Part shown: positions 7,911-16,227 of the stretch, piece after piece
Layout of the letters: each line of letters starts with the position of its first letter
How positions within the stretch are numbered: position 1 is the stretch's first letter
Assembly: GCF_008124835.1 (NCBI RefSeq)
Contig: NZ_VNHW01000015.1
Coordinates: 28,341 to 92,340, forward strand
Direction of reading: 5' to 3'
DNA from: Blastococcus xanthinilyticus
Lineage (GTDB): Bacteria; Actinomycetota; Actinomycetes; Mycobacteriales; Geodermatophilaceae
DNA length: 64,000 nucleotides
Made by a program: the position numbers and the translations under genes
Notes under the pieces: generated by a model
Seen by the model: only the letters and a program-made list of their open reading frames with translations
The model's database searches: none
What the model was told of the DNA's origin: nothing

Positions 7911-8794
7911 CGCAGCGTCGGGATCCAGTCGGCGATCGCGCGGCCGATCTCGTGCGGCGAGTCCTCCGGCACGAAGTGGCTGCCCGGGACGGTGACCTCG
8001 GTGAGCGCCGGCCAGCTGCGCACCAGCTCCCGCTGCCGGCCGACGAGGATCGACCCGGGGTCGGCGTCGATGAAGAGCTTGGGGACGTCGCTCTCGGCCA
8101 GCCAGGCCCCGTACCGCTCGACCCGCTCGACGACGGCCGCCGGCTGCCCCTCGATCGGCAGCTGGCGCGGCCACTCCAGCGTCGGCCAGCGGTCCGCCCG
8201 CTCGGCGAAGGGGGCGCGGTAGCGGTCGTGCGCCTCGGGGGTGAGCCCACGGGCCACCGACGCCGGCAGGATCTTCTCGACGAACACGTTCTTGTCCAGC
8301 ACCGCGGCCTCGCCGTCGGGCCCGCGCATGAGCTGGAAGATGTTCCGCGCGCCGGCCGGCCAGTCGTCCCAGGTGACCGGCGTGACGATCGCCTCGGTGA
8401 AGGCGATGCCACGCACCCGGTCCGGGTGGCGGGCCGCCCAGTCGAAGCCGAGCCCCGAGCCCCAGTCGTGCAGGACGAGCGTGATCCGGTCTCCGGCGAA
8501 GACCCCGTCGAGGAACTCCTCCAGGTAGCCCGCGTGCGTGGCGAAGTCGTAGGTGCCCGCGCCGGGGTCGGGCAGCTTGGCCGACTCGCCCATGCCGATG
8601 AGGTCGGGAGCGATGCAGCGGCCGAGGTGCTGGACGTGCGGGATCACGTTGCGCCACAGGTAGGACGACGTCGGGTTGCCGTGCAGGAAGACGATCGACT
8701 CCCCCGTGCCGACGTCCACGTACGCCATCTCGGCGTCCTTGACGGGAATCCGCGTGCGCGGGAACGGGTCCTCGGGCGAGACGTCGTCGGCCAT
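7907..8794 (-). CDS. Haloalkane dehalogenase (alpha/beta hydrolase)
   Basis: 295 residues from ATG 8794. It has the alpha/beta hydrolase layout with haloalkane dehalogenase hallmarks: HGNPTSSYLWRN (38-49) supplies the oxyanion and halide-binding Asn40, and HDWGSGLGF gives the nucleophile Asp110 followed by halide-binding Trp111. A Glu in FTEAI fits the catalytic acid of subfamily II, and GSHFVPED near the C-terminus has the catalytic His. It would hydrolyse carbon-halogen bonds to alcohols. It lies 11 bp downstream of the TetR gene on the same strand, so the two are probably co-transcribed. Its stop overlaps the stop of the GDT1 gene by 4 bp, tail to tail. Confidence 0.85.
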   Translation of the reverse strand: MADDVSPEDPFPRTRIPVKDAEMAYVDVGTGESIVFLHGNPTSSYLWRNVIPHVQHLGRCIAPDLIGMGESAKLPDPGAGTYDFATHAGYLEEFLDGVFAGDRITLVLHDWGSGLGFDWAARHPDRVRGIAFTEAIVTPVTWDDWPAGARNIFQLMRGPDGEAAVLDKNVFVEKILPASVARGLTPEAHDRYRAPFAERADRWPTLEWPRQLPIEGQPAAVVERVERYGAWLAESDVPKLFIDADPGSILVGRQRELVRSWPALTEVTVPGSHFVPEDSPHEIGRAIADWIPTLR

Positions 8795-8805
8795 GCACCC
8801 GATAC

Positions 8806-9402
8806 TCACATCCGGGGCGGCGCCCCGCCGTCCGGATCTCCCCACCCCGCGCCCGGCTTCAGCAGCGCCAGGCGGGTGACGAGGGCGCGCAGCTGCGGCT
8901 CCAGCTCCGGCCACCGCACCTCGGGCGCGGCCGACCGCAGCGTCACCACGCCGTGCAGCGCGGTCCACAGCAGGTTCGCCTCCGCCTGCGGGTCCTGGCT
9001 GGCCGACCGGCCGGCGTGCACGCAGGCGGCGACCCCGTCGACCAGCAGCGCGAACGCCGAGGCGCCGCTCGCGACCCGCCGGCGGCCGAACATCGCCCGG
9101 TACCGGCCGGGGGCGGCGAGGCCCGCGCGCACGTAGGCCAGGCACCCGGCCACCAGCCGGGCGGCGGGGTCGGTCTCCCGGTCGACGGCGTCGGTGACGG
9201 CCGCCGCCAGCACGGTGAATCCCTCGTCCAGGACGGCGTCGAGGAGCTCCTCCAGATCGGCGAAGTGGCCGTACACCGCCGGGGCGGTCACCCCCGCCTC
9301 CCGGGCGACGGCCCGCAGGCTGATGCCGTCGACGGAGCTCGTCCGCTCGAGCAGCCGGGCGGCGGCGGCGACCAGGTCGGCACGGAGGTCTCGGGCGGGC
9401 AC
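8806..9402 (-). CDS. TetR/AcrR family transcriptional regulator
   Basis: 198 residues from GTG 9402. The N-terminal helix-turn-helix is clear (SLRAVAREAGVTAPAVYGHFADLEELLDAV, written here in two overlapping motifs: AREAGVTAPAVYGHF and DLEELLDAV). The C-terminal part (about 85-185) resembles the WHG-type ligand domain. It is upstream of the haloalkane dehalogenase and divergent from the gene at 9478. An inverted repeat in the 75-bp divergent gap is the probable operator for both directions. Ligand unknown. Confidence 0.88.
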   Translation of the reverse strand: MPARDLRADLVAAAARLLERTSSVDGISLRAVAREAGVTAPAVYGHFADLEELLDAVLDEGFTVLAAAVTDAVDRETDPAARLVAGCLAYVRAGLAAPGRYRAMFGRRRVASGASAFALLVDGVAACVHAGRSASQDPQAEANLLWTALHGVVTLRSAAPEVRWPELEPQLRALVTRLALLKPGAGWGDPDGGAPPRM

Positions 9403-9409
9403 GACCGCA

Positions 9410-9457
9410 CTTTACAGGCGTTTAGGAGAGCCGCTACGCTGGTTAACACCTGTAAAG
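9410..9457. promoter_or_regulatory. Probable TetR operator in the divergent promoter gap
   Basis: The arms ctttacaggcgtt (9410-9422) and aacacctgtaaag (9445-9457) match at 12 of 13 positions around a 22-base spacer, between the TetR start (9402) and the gene at 9478. TTTACA and TGTAAA ends stand out in this GC-rich DNA. Confidence 0.6.
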
Positions 9458-9477
9458 CACCGTCTCTGGAGGCTGCC

Positions 9478-9855
9478 GTGCCGCTGATCCCCGACCTGCC
9501 CTGGACCGCCGACCGCGTGGGCGACGGGCCAGGCGTCGTCGTCACCACGTCCCTGCACCTGCGCCGGCTGCGCGACGTGCCCGCCTTCTTCCGCACCTCC
9601 ATGGCCATCCGCTCGCAGACCACGCGCAGCCCCGGCGCCCGCTCGCTGGTCCTGCGCGCGCAGCCGCTGGCCGGCCGGTTCACCACCGTCTCCTGGTGGG
9701 ACGACGAGGCCGCCGTCCGGGCGTTCGCCGTCGCGGAGCCGCACCGCTCGGCCATGCGGTCCTGGCGGTCCCGGCTCGCCGTCGCCCAGATCACCCAGCG
9801 GGCCGGCGTCGCCGGGGAGGTGCCGACCGTGGACCGGGCGCCCGCGACCCCCTAG
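9478..9855 (+). CDS. Antibiotic-biosynthesis-monooxygenase-like (DUF3291-type) protein
   Basis: 125 residues from GTG 9478 with ggagg 6 bases upstream. The pattern of a ferredoxin-like alpha+beta barrel can be read: VVVTTSLHLRRLRDVPAFF, then SLVLRAQPLAGRFTTVSWW and a helix DEAAVRAFAVAEPHRSAM. Such proteins are small dimeric monooxygenases or quinone/haem-degrading enzymes, or have no known function. It is divergent from the TetR gene and shares its operator, so it may be part of the same response as the dehalogenase. The family assignment is tentative. Confidence 0.5.
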   Translation: MPLIPDLPWTADRVGDGPGVVVTTSLHLRRLRDVPAFFRTSMAIRSQTTRSPGARSLVLRAQPLAGRFTTVSWWDDEAAVRAFAVAEPHRSAMRSWRSRLAVAQITQRAGVAGEVPTVDRAPATP

Positions 9856-9865
9856 GTTCCGCGGC

Positions 9866-10312
9866 ATGGAGTTCCGGACCACGGTCACCCTCGCCGGGAA
9901 GACGGCGACCGGCCTGCAGGTGCCCGACGACGTCGTCGCCGCGCTCGGTGCGGGCAAGCGGCCACCGGTCGTCGTCACCGTCGGCGGCCACACCTACCGG
10001 AGCACCGTCGCCCCCATGGGCGGGGCGTCCTGGATCCCGCTGGCCGCCGAGCACCGGGCGGCCGCGGGGGTCGCGGCCGGCGACGAGGTGACCGTCGTCG
10101 TCGAGCCGGACACCGCCCCCCGCGAGGTGACGCTCCCCGACGACCTGTCCGCCGCCATGGACGACGCCGCCCGGGCGTTCTTCGCCGGCCTCGCCCCCAG
10201 CCACCGCAAGGAGTGGGTGCGCTGGGTGACCGACGCCAAGAAGCCCGAGACCCGCGCCGCGCGCGTCGAGAAGGCCGTGGAGTCGCTGCGCGCGGGGAAG
10301 AAGACCCGGTAG
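9866..10312 (+). CDS. DUF1905 / YdeI-OmdA domain protein
   Basis: 148 residues from ATG 9866, 10 bp after the previous stop. The N-terminal half (1-90) is a DUF1905 beta domain (GLQVPDDVVAALGAGKRPPV, then TYRSTVAPMGGASWIPL). The C-terminal half is the YdeI/OmpD-associated helical segment (AFFAGLAPSHRKEWVRWV, then a Lys/Arg-rich tail ending GKKTR). YdeI proteins have been linked to bacteriocin or stress protection, but the molecular role is unknown. It may be co-transcribed with the gene at 9478. Confidence 0.75.
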   Translation: MEFRTTVTLAGKTATGLQVPDDVVAALGAGKRPPVVVTVGGHTYRSTVAPMGGASWIPLAAEHRAAAGVAAGDEVTVVVEPDTAPREVTLPDDLSAAMDDAARAFFAGLAPSHRKEWVRWVTDAKKPETRAARVEKAVESLRAGKKTR

Positions 10313-10317
10313 CGCGC

Positions 10318-10349
10318 TTGACCCTGACGCGACGTCAGGCTGTTCCCTT
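10318..10349 (+). promoter_or_regulatory. MerR-type promoter with autoregulatory dyad
   Basis: A -35-like ttgacc (10318-10323) is followed by the perfect dyad cctgacg-cga-cgtcagg (10323-10339). This sits where MerR-family regulators bind between -35 and -10, and the regulator gene starts 37 bp downstream. The arrangement resembles the Streptomyces tipA promoter. Confidence 0.6.
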
Positions 10350-10376
10350 CTCCTCGTCAGAAGAAGGGAGGGCCCG

Positions 10377-11129
10377 GTGAACGTGGGACAGGTGGCGGCG
10401 CTGGCCGGCGTCACGGTGCGCACGCTGCACCACTACGACCGGATCGGTCTGCTGCGGCCGTCCGGCCGCACGTCGGCCGGCTACCGGCAGTACGCGCCGG
10501 CCGATCTGGACCGGCTGCACCAGGTGCTGCTGTACCGCGAGCTCGGGTTCCCCCTCGAGGAGGTCGCGACCCTGCTGGACGACCCCGCCGCCGATCCCGC
10601 CGCGCACCTGCGCCGGCAGCACCAGCTGCTGCGGGACCGGCTGGAGCGGACGTCGGCGATGGTCGCGGCCGTCGAGAAGGAGATGGAGGCACGTGCCATG
10701 GGGATCTCGTTGACCCCGGAGGAGCGGTTCGAGGTGTTCGGCGACTGGCTGCCGGAGGAGTACGCCGCCGAGGCCGAGGAGAAGTGGGGCGGCACCGACG
10801 CCTGGGCGCAGTCCCAGCAGCGGACCCGCGCCATGACCAAGGACGACTGGCTGCGGGTCAAGGCCGAGACCGACGACGTCGAGGCCCGGTTCGCGACCGC
10901 GCTGCGCGACGGCGTCCCGGCCGACTCGGAGCCGGCGATGGACCTCGCCGAGGAGCACCGGCAGCAGCTCAGCCGGAACTTCTACGACTGCGGCCCCGAG
11001 ATGCACGGCGGTCTCGGGCGGATGTACGTCGAGGACGAGCGGTTCACCGCGTACTACGAGCGGATCGCCCCGGGGCTCGCGCAGTACGTGAGCGCCGCGA
11101 TCCAGGCGAACGCCGCCCGGCAGGGCTGA
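10377..11129 (+). CDS. TipA-like MerR family regulator
   Basis: 250 residues from GTG 10377 with gggaggg upstream. Residues 1-70 are a MerR winged helix (VGQVAALAGVTVRTLHHYD, RTSAGYRQY), followed by a coiled-coil dimer helix (about 75-108). Residues 110-250 form a TipAS domain. FYDCGPEMHGGLG places Cys205 where TipAS has the cysteine that captures thiopeptide antibiotics covalently. The internal ATG at codon 104 (EARAMGISL) could give a short TipAS-like form, as in Streptomyces. A MerR-type dyad lies in its own promoter, so autoactivation by thiopeptide-like drugs is likely. Confidence 0.85.
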   Translation: MNVGQVAALAGVTVRTLHHYDRIGLLRPSGRTSAGYRQYAPADLDRLHQVLLYRELGFPLEEVATLLDDPAADPAAHLRRQHQLLRDRLERTSAMVAAVEKEMEARAMGISLTPEERFEVFGDWLPEEYAAEAEEKWGGTDAWAQSQQRTRAMTKDDWLRVKAETDDVEARFATALRDGVPADSEPAMDLAEEHRQQLSRNFYDCGPEMHGGLGRMYVEDERFTAYYERIAPGLAQYVSAAIQANAARQG

Positions 11130-11222
11130 CGCTCCGGCCCGCTCCGGGGGTCGTTCCCGTGCTCTCGGGGTCCGGCCGGACCCCCGGAGCGGGAGGAACA
11201 CCCCCGGAGCGACGCCGCCGGC

Positions 11223-12209
11223 TCAGCCGCGGGTGACCAGGCCCTCGGACACCAGCCAGTCCAGCGCGACCTCGGCCGGGTCCTCGCCGCCGACGTCGAC
11301 CCGCCCGTTGAGCTCGATCATCACCTCGTCGGTGAGCCGCGGCGTGATCTCGGCGAAGACGTCGGCGATCTCCGGGTACTCCTCGAGGGTCTCGGTGAGC
11401 ACGATCGGGGAGATGTTGTAGGCCGGGAAGTAGCCGAGGTCGTCCTCCAGGACGGTGAGGTCGAGCGAGGCGATCCGGCCGTCGGTGGTGAACACCTCGC
11501 CGAAGTTGCAGCTCTCGCCCTCGTCGGTGGCCGTGTAGACCGCGCCGGTGTCCAGGATGCTGATGTTGTCCCGGGGCACGCCCTGCGGGTCGCCCAGCGG
11601 GATGCCGTAGGCCTCGAGCATCGGCTCGAAGCCGTCGACCCGGGTGGCGAACTCCGACTCCAGGCAGAAGGTGCGCTCCTCGACCGGCAGCGCGGCGATG
11701 TCGGAGAGGGTGGCCACCCCGCCGAGCTCGTCGACGGCCTCGCTGCGCACCGCGAAGGCGTAGGTGTTGTTGGCCTCGGCGGGCGGGAGCCAGGTGATGC
11801 CGTTCTCGGCGTCGGCGTCCCGCACCGCCGCCCACTGCGCGTCCTCGTCGGGGATGCCCTCCCCCATGCCCAGGTAGTTGATCCAGCCGGTGCCGGTGTA
11901 CTCCCACTGCATGTCGGTCTCGCCCTCGAGCATCGCCGCCCGCGCGGGCGCCGCACCGGGGATGCCGCTGCGGTCGGTGACGTCGAAGCCGGCCACCTGC
12001 AGGGCGATCACGGCGATCTTGCCGAGGATCAGCTGCTCGGTGAAGTTCTTGGCCCCGACCGTGATCGGCGCGCCCTCGACCGACCCGATCGGCTCGATCT
12101 CGCCCGCCGCGGCGTCCGGGGTGAACGTGCTCGCGCTCTGCAGACCGCAGCCGGTCATCAGCAGGGTGGCGGCCGCCAGGACGGCGGCGGACCTGCGGGG
12201 GGAACCCAT
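11223..12209 (-). CDS. Osmoprotectant ABC transporter, substrate-binding lipoprotein
   Basis: 328 residues from ATG 12209. A signal peptide ends in the lipobox LLMTGC with Cys21. The mature part is an OpuAC/ProX-type betaine/choline-binding fold (PITVGAKNFTEQLILGKIA near the start; MQWEYTGTGWINYLG and FGEVFTTDGRIASLDL further on). Its ATG overlaps the TGA of the permease before it (TGATG), so translation is coupled. It is the last gene of the four-gene importer operon. Confidence 0.88.
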   Translation of the reverse strand: MGSPRRSAAVLAAATLLMTGCGLQSASTFTPDAAAGEIEPIGSVEGAPITVGAKNFTEQLILGKIAVIALQVAGFDVTDRSGIPGAAPARAAMLEGETDMQWEYTGTGWINYLGMGEGIPDEDAQWAAVRDADAENGITWLPPAEANNTYAFAVRSEAVDELGGVATLSDIAALPVEERTFCLESEFATRVDGFEPMLEAYGIPLGDPQGVPRDNISILDTGAVYTATDEGESCNFGEVFTTDGRIASLDLTVLEDDLGYFPAYNISPIVLTETLEEYPEIADVFAEITPRLTDEVMIELNGRVDVGGEDPAEVALDWLVSEGLVTRG

Positions 12210-13024
12210 CACAAACCCTTCGGTCGGGCGACGTGCTCGACGACCCGGCCGAGCCAGTCGATGGCCAGCGCCAGCAGCGCGACGAGAGCGGCGCCGCTGA
12301 TCAGCAGGGAGTTCAGCGACAGCGTGATGCCGGTGTTGATCAGCACGCCGAGGCCACCCCCGCCGATGAAGGTCGCCAGCGTGGCGGTGCCGACCAGCAG
12401 GACCAGGGCCGTCCGGGCACCGGCCAGGATCACCGGCACGGCGAGCGGCAGCTCGACCCGGCGCAGGACGGCGAACCCGCTCATGCCCATGCCCCGGCCG
12501 GCCTCGACCAGGCGGGCGTCGACGCCCTGCAGCCCCACCATCGTGTTCCGCAGGACCGGGAGCGCCGAGTACAGCACCAGCGCGAGGACCGTCGTCCAGA
12601 ACCCGAAGTCGAGCCAGATGGCCAGGAGCACGAACAGCCCGATCGCGGGTGCGGCCTGACCGACGTTCGCGATCCCGATCACCGCCGGGGTGAGCCGGCG
12701 CAGGGCGGGGCGGGTGAGCGCGATGCCCAGCGGGATCGCGACGGCCAGGACGATGGCGGCCGCGACGACGGTCAGCGCGAGGTGGCGCAGGGTGCTGTCC
12801 CAGAGCGTGGCCGCACCCAGCTGACGGGCCTCGGTGTCGCTGAGGGTGACGGTGGACCGCCACAGCACGAAGGCGAGCACGCCCAGCGCGACGAGCGCGG
12901 GCTGGACGAGAAGCGCCCGCCAGCCACCGCGTCCGCCGGTCGCGTCGCGGCGGGGGCCGGACTCGTCGCGGGCGTCCTCGGCCGCGCTCTGCTCGGTCCG
13001 CGGCCCGGGCGTGAGGGCGGTCAT
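12209..13024 (-). CDS. Osmoprotectant ABC transporter, permease
   Basis: 271 residues with about six helices and the ABC permease EAA loop (VEAGRGMGMSGFAVLRRVELP). It is of the OpuCB/ProW type. The start overlaps the end of the ATPase gene by 4 bp. The N-terminal about 35 residues are hydrophilic and Arg/Gly-rich. Together with the second permease at 14195 it would form a heteromeric channel for glycine betaine, choline or a related solute. Confidence 0.87.
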   Translation of the reverse strand: MTALTPGPRTEQSAAEDARDESGPRRDATGGRGGWRALLVQPALVALGVLAFVLWRSTVTLSDTEARQLGAATLWDSTLRHLALTVVAAAIVLAVAIPLGIALTRPALRRLTPAVIGIANVGQAAPAIGLFVLLAIWLDFGFWTTVLALVLYSALPVLRNTMVGLQGVDARLVEAGRGMGMSGFAVLRRVELPLAVPVILAGARTALVLLVGTATLATFIGGGGLGVLINTGITLSLNSLLISGAALVALLALAIDWLGRVVEHVARPKGL

Positions 13025-14202
13025 CCGGCGGTCTCCTGGCGGGTCCGCTGGATGGCCTCCATGATCGCCTCGATGGAGACGACGCCGGCCATGCCGTCCC
13101 GGCGGCCGAGCACGACCACGCCTCCCTGGCTGGCGGCGAGCATGGTGTCCAGCGCGTCGTTGAGGGTGGCGCCCAGCCCGACCACGGGCAGCCGCTCGTC
13201 GACCGTGGGCGGCACCGTGCTCATCCGGCTCACCTCGGCCAGCGTCGGCCAGCTGATCGGCCGGCCGCGCTTGTCCAGGACGACGACGAAGTCGTCCCCG
13301 GCCGCGCGGGCGCGGGCCACGGCCTCGGCCGCGTCGTCGCCCACCGACGCCGTCGTCACCTGCCGCAGCTCCAGGCTGTTGACCCGGGTGAGGGTGAGCT
13401 GCTTGAGGGTGGCCCCGGCGCCGACGAAGTCGGCGACGTACTCCTCGGCCGGCTCGGCGAGGATCGCCTCGGGGGTGTCGTACTGCACGATGCGGGCGCC
13501 GACGTCGAAGATCACGATCTTGTCGCCGAGCTTCACCGCCTCGTCGAAGTCGTGGGTGACGAAGACGATCGTCTTGCCCAGCTCCAGCTGGATCCGGATG
13601 AGCTCGTCCTGCAGCCGCTGGCGGGTGATCGGGTCGACCGCGCCGAACGGCTCGTCCATGAGCAGCACCGGCGGGTCGGCGGCCAGTGCCCGGGCGACGC
13701 CGACCCGCTGCTGCTGCCCGCCGGAGAGCTCCTTGGGGTAGCGGTCGCGGTAGACGTCCGGGTCGAGGCCCACCAGGTCGAGCAGCTCGTCGATCCGCTC
13801 GGTGACCCGCTGCTTCTCCCAGCCGAGCATCCGCGGGACCATGCCCACGTTGGTGCCGACGGTCATGTGCGGGAACAGCCCACCGGCCTGGATGACGTAG
13901 CCGATCCGGCGGCGCAGCTGGTCGGGGTCCTGGCTGGTGACGTCCTCGTCGCCGAGGTGGATCCGGCCGTCGCTGGGCTCGATGAGCCGGTTGATCATCT
14001 TCAGCAGGGTGGTCTTCCCGCAGCCGGAGGGGCCGACGAACATGACCGTCTCGCCGGCGGCGATGTCCAGCGAGACCGAGTCGACGGCGGGCCGGTCCTG
14101 GCCGGAGTAGCGCTTGGTGACGCCCTCCAGCCGGATGGGTACCCCGCTGACCTTGCGCTCGGGGGCGGCGGGGGTCGACGGCGCGGGCAGGGTGTCAGAC
14201 AC
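13021..14202 (-). CDS. Osmoprotectant ABC transporter, ATPase with CBS domains
   Basis: 393 residues. The Walker A motif is VGPSGCGKTT at 56-65, the signature is LSGGQQQRVGVARAL, and Walker B is VLLMDEPFGAVD. After about residue 255 come two CBS domains. In OpuA-type importers these sense ionic strength or c-di-AMP and gate transport, so this fits the OpuCA/ProV class. It overlaps both neighbours (4 bp downstream, 8 bp upstream). Confidence 0.9.
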   Translation of the reverse strand: MSDTLPAPSTPAAPERKVSGVPIRLEGVTKRYSGQDRPAVDSVSLDIAAGETVMFVGPSGCGKTTLLKMINRLIEPSDGRIHLGDEDVTSQDPDQLRRRIGYVIQAGGLFPHMTVGTNVGMVPRMLGWEKQRVTERIDELLDLVGLDPDVYRDRYPKELSGGQQQRVGVARALAADPPVLLMDEPFGAVDPITRQRLQDELIRIQLELGKTIVFVTHDFDEAVKLGDKIVIFDVGARIVQYDTPEAILAEPAEEYVADFVGAGATLKQLTLTRVNSLELRQVTTASVGDDAAEAVARARAAGDDFVVVLDKRGRPISWPTLAEVSRMSTVPPTVDERLPVVGLGATLNDALDTMLAASQGGVVVLGRRDGMAGVVSIEAIMEAIQRTRQETAG

Positions 14203-14836
14203 GGATACCCCTCGGGGTGGTCAGGCGCCCCAGCAGGAGCAGCAGCAGGTCGAGGACGAGGGCGAGCAGGACGATCGCGATCGTCCCGGTGAGTGCGGAG
14301 TTGACCGAGTTGGCGCCACCGAGGCGGGCCAGCCCGGTGAAGATGAAGCCGCCGAGGCCGGGGCCGAGCACGTAGGCCGCGATGGCCGCGATGCCCATGA
14401 CCATCTGGGTGGAGACGCGGACGCCGGCCAGGATCACCGGCCAGGCCAGCGGCAGCTCCACCCGGAGCAGGGTCGCCATGCGGCTCATCCCCATGCCGCG
14501 CGCGGACTCGATCAGCGCCCGGTCGACGCCGGCCAGGCCCACGACGGCGTTGCGCAGCACCGGCAGCGCCGCGTAGAAGGTCACCGCGATCACCGCCGGC
14601 GTGATGCCGAAGCCGAACGGGGCCAGCAGGAAGCCCAGCAGGGCGAAGGCCGGGATGGTCAGCCCCACGGCCGAGACCGCGTTGGCCACCGAGGTCGCCA
14701 GGGCGCTCCGGTAGACCAGCGCCGCCAGGACCAGCGCGATCAGCGTGCCCAGCACGACGCACTGCACGACCAGGCTGACGTGCTGGAACGCCTGGTAGGC
14801 GATCTGGCCGCGGCGGTCGACCACGAAGTCCCACAT
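14195..14836 (-). CDS. Osmoprotectant ABC transporter, permease (first gene of operon)
   Basis: 213 residues from ATG 14836; a ggagagg site lies 8 bases upstream. The frame runs further upstream but that part has no coding character. It has six hydrophobic segments and the EAA loop (IESARGMGMSRMATLLRVELP, about 120-140), and it is paralogous to the permease at 12209. Its last 8 bp overlap the ATPase start. A promoter candidate lies about 130 bp upstream. Confidence 0.87.
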   Translation of the reverse strand: MWDFVVDRRGQIAYQAFQHVSLVVQCVVLGTLIALVLAALVYRSALATSVANAVSAVGLTIPAFALLGFLLAPFGFGITPAVIAVTFYAALPVLRNAVVGLAGVDRALIESARGMGMSRMATLLRVELPLAWPVILAGVRVSTQMVMGIAAIAAYVLGPGLGGFIFTGLARLGGANSVNSALTGTIAIVLLALVLDLLLLLLGRLTTPRGIRV

Positions 14837-14963
14837 GGGGCCGCACCTCTCCGGGCCCACGCCGGGCCCTGTCTGGTCGTCGCCCGGCCCTGCGGCACCG
14901 CCACCGGTCTCCGGCGGCCGGCCCGCGGCGACCTCGAACCGGGCCCACGACGTGCGGGGATCG

Positions 14964-14992
14964 ACGTTGGCACAGCCGTCCGGGCCCGTCAA
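14964..14992 (-). promoter_or_regulatory. Candidate housekeeping promoter of the osmoprotectant operon
   Basis: On the minus strand ttgacg (14992-14987) and caacgt (14969-14964) are 17 bp apart, in a 296-bp divergent gap with no gene. The -10 match is moderate. Nothing else stands out in the gap. Confidence 0.35.
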
Positions 14993-15132
14993 AGCGCGGT
15001 CACGGTTGCGTGACGATCTGCGCGGAGGCCACCCGCGGGGCCCCGTCCGCGGGCCGTCGAGGGGCCCCACCCGCGCCACGCCGGCCGACCTCGCGGGGCC
15101 GGAAGCGGGGCCACGCGTCATCCTGGCACCGG

Positions 15133-16227
15133 ATGAGCCAGATCTGGGTGCTCCTGCACCGTCCTCCCGTGCAGCGCGGCATCCGCGCCGCCGTCGCGGC
15201 CGGCCTCGCGTGGCAGGTGGCGATCATGCTGCCGCCGCTGCTGTCGGAGTACGCGTACTACGCCCCGCTGGGGGCGGTCATCGCCGTCCACCCCACCGTC
15301 GCCGACTCGGCGAGCGCGGCCTGGCGGAGCGTCCTCGCGATGCTCATGGGCTTCGCCCTGGCCTACGCGGTGTACGAGCTGACGCGGCAGGTGCCGAACG
15401 CGCTCACCATCGCCCTCATCGTGGCCCTGGCCATCGCCGTCGAGCAGTGGCGCAGGCTGCTGCGGGACCAGGCGAGCTGGGTCAGCTTCGCCGCGGTCCT
15501 CATGATCACCGTCGGCGCCGGGGCGCCGGGGCCCTATGTCCTGCGGTACGCCGGGCTGACCCTCGTCGGCGCCGCCATCGGCGTGCTGGTCACGCTCGTC
15601 CTCTTCCCGCCGCTGCAGCTCACCCAGGCCGTCGAGCACATCGCCCGCACCCGCGCCCTGCTCGCCGCCCACCTGCGCGACGTCGCCGACGACCTCCGCG
15701 AGGGGCTGGTGCCCGACCCGGACGCCTGGCCGGAGCGCAACCGGCTGCTCAACCGGCAGCTGGACCGCATGCGGGCCGCCGAGACGCAGGTCGAGCGGGC
15801 CCGCCGGGCCAATCCGCGCGCCCGTCGCTGGCAGGGCCGGGCGGGGGAGATCCGGGCGGAGTCCCGGGCCATCGACCGCGTCGCCGTCCTGGTCGACGAC
15901 CTCTCGACGCTGCTGGCCGAGTTCCACCCCGGACGCCGGGGCGTCGACTCCGCCGGCGCGGGCACGGGCTGGCTCCTCGCCGAGGCGCTCGACAGCCTCG
16001 CCGGGATCGTGAGCTCCGCGGACGAGGGGTCGGCGGCCCGCCGCGAGGAGGAGATGCGGCGGGCGGCCACCGCGCTGGACCGGCTGGTGATCCTGCTGCG
16101 CAGCACCACGGTCTCCGCCGACGAGGGGTTCTTCGCCCTCGGCGCGGTGGCCGTCGGCGTCCGGCGGAGCCTCGCGGCGCTCGAGGCCCACCACCGGCAG
16201 CAGGCCAGCGCGCTCACACCCGGATGA
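15133..16227 (+). CDS. FUSC-family / aromatic acid exporter-like membrane protein
   Basis: 364 residues from ATG 15133. Six closely packed hydrophobic helices (about 15-165) are followed by a long hydrophilic helical domain rich in Arg and Glu, as in the FUSC-like or ArAE efflux family. The family moves aromatic acids or similar solutes in other bacteria; here there is no substrate clue. It is divergent from the osmoprotectant operon. Its 3' end overlaps the end of the methyltransferase gene on the other strand by 14 bp. Confidence 0.72.
   Translation: MSQIWVLLHRPPVQRGIRAAVAAGLAWQVAIMLPPLLSEYAYYAPLGAVIAVHPTVADSASAAWRSVLAMLMGFALAYAVYELTRQVPNALTIALIVALAIAVEQWRRLLRDQASWVSFAAVLMITVGAGAPGPYVLRYAGLTLVGAAIGVLVTLVLFPPLQLTQAVEHIARTRALLAAHLRDVADDLREGLVPDPDAWPERNRLLNRQLDRMRAAETQVERARRANPRARRWQGRAGEIRAESRAIDRVAVLVDDLSTLLAEFHPGRRGVDSAGAGTGWLLAEALDSLAGIVSSADEGSAARREEEMRRAATALDRLVILLRSTTVSADEGFFALGAVAVGVRRSLAALEAHHRQQASALTPG

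Noticed and set aside
6789..8798. Minus-strand frame of 669 residues
   Set aside because: It is an off-frame shadow of the haloalkane dehalogenase and antisense of the GDT1 and GGDEF genes.
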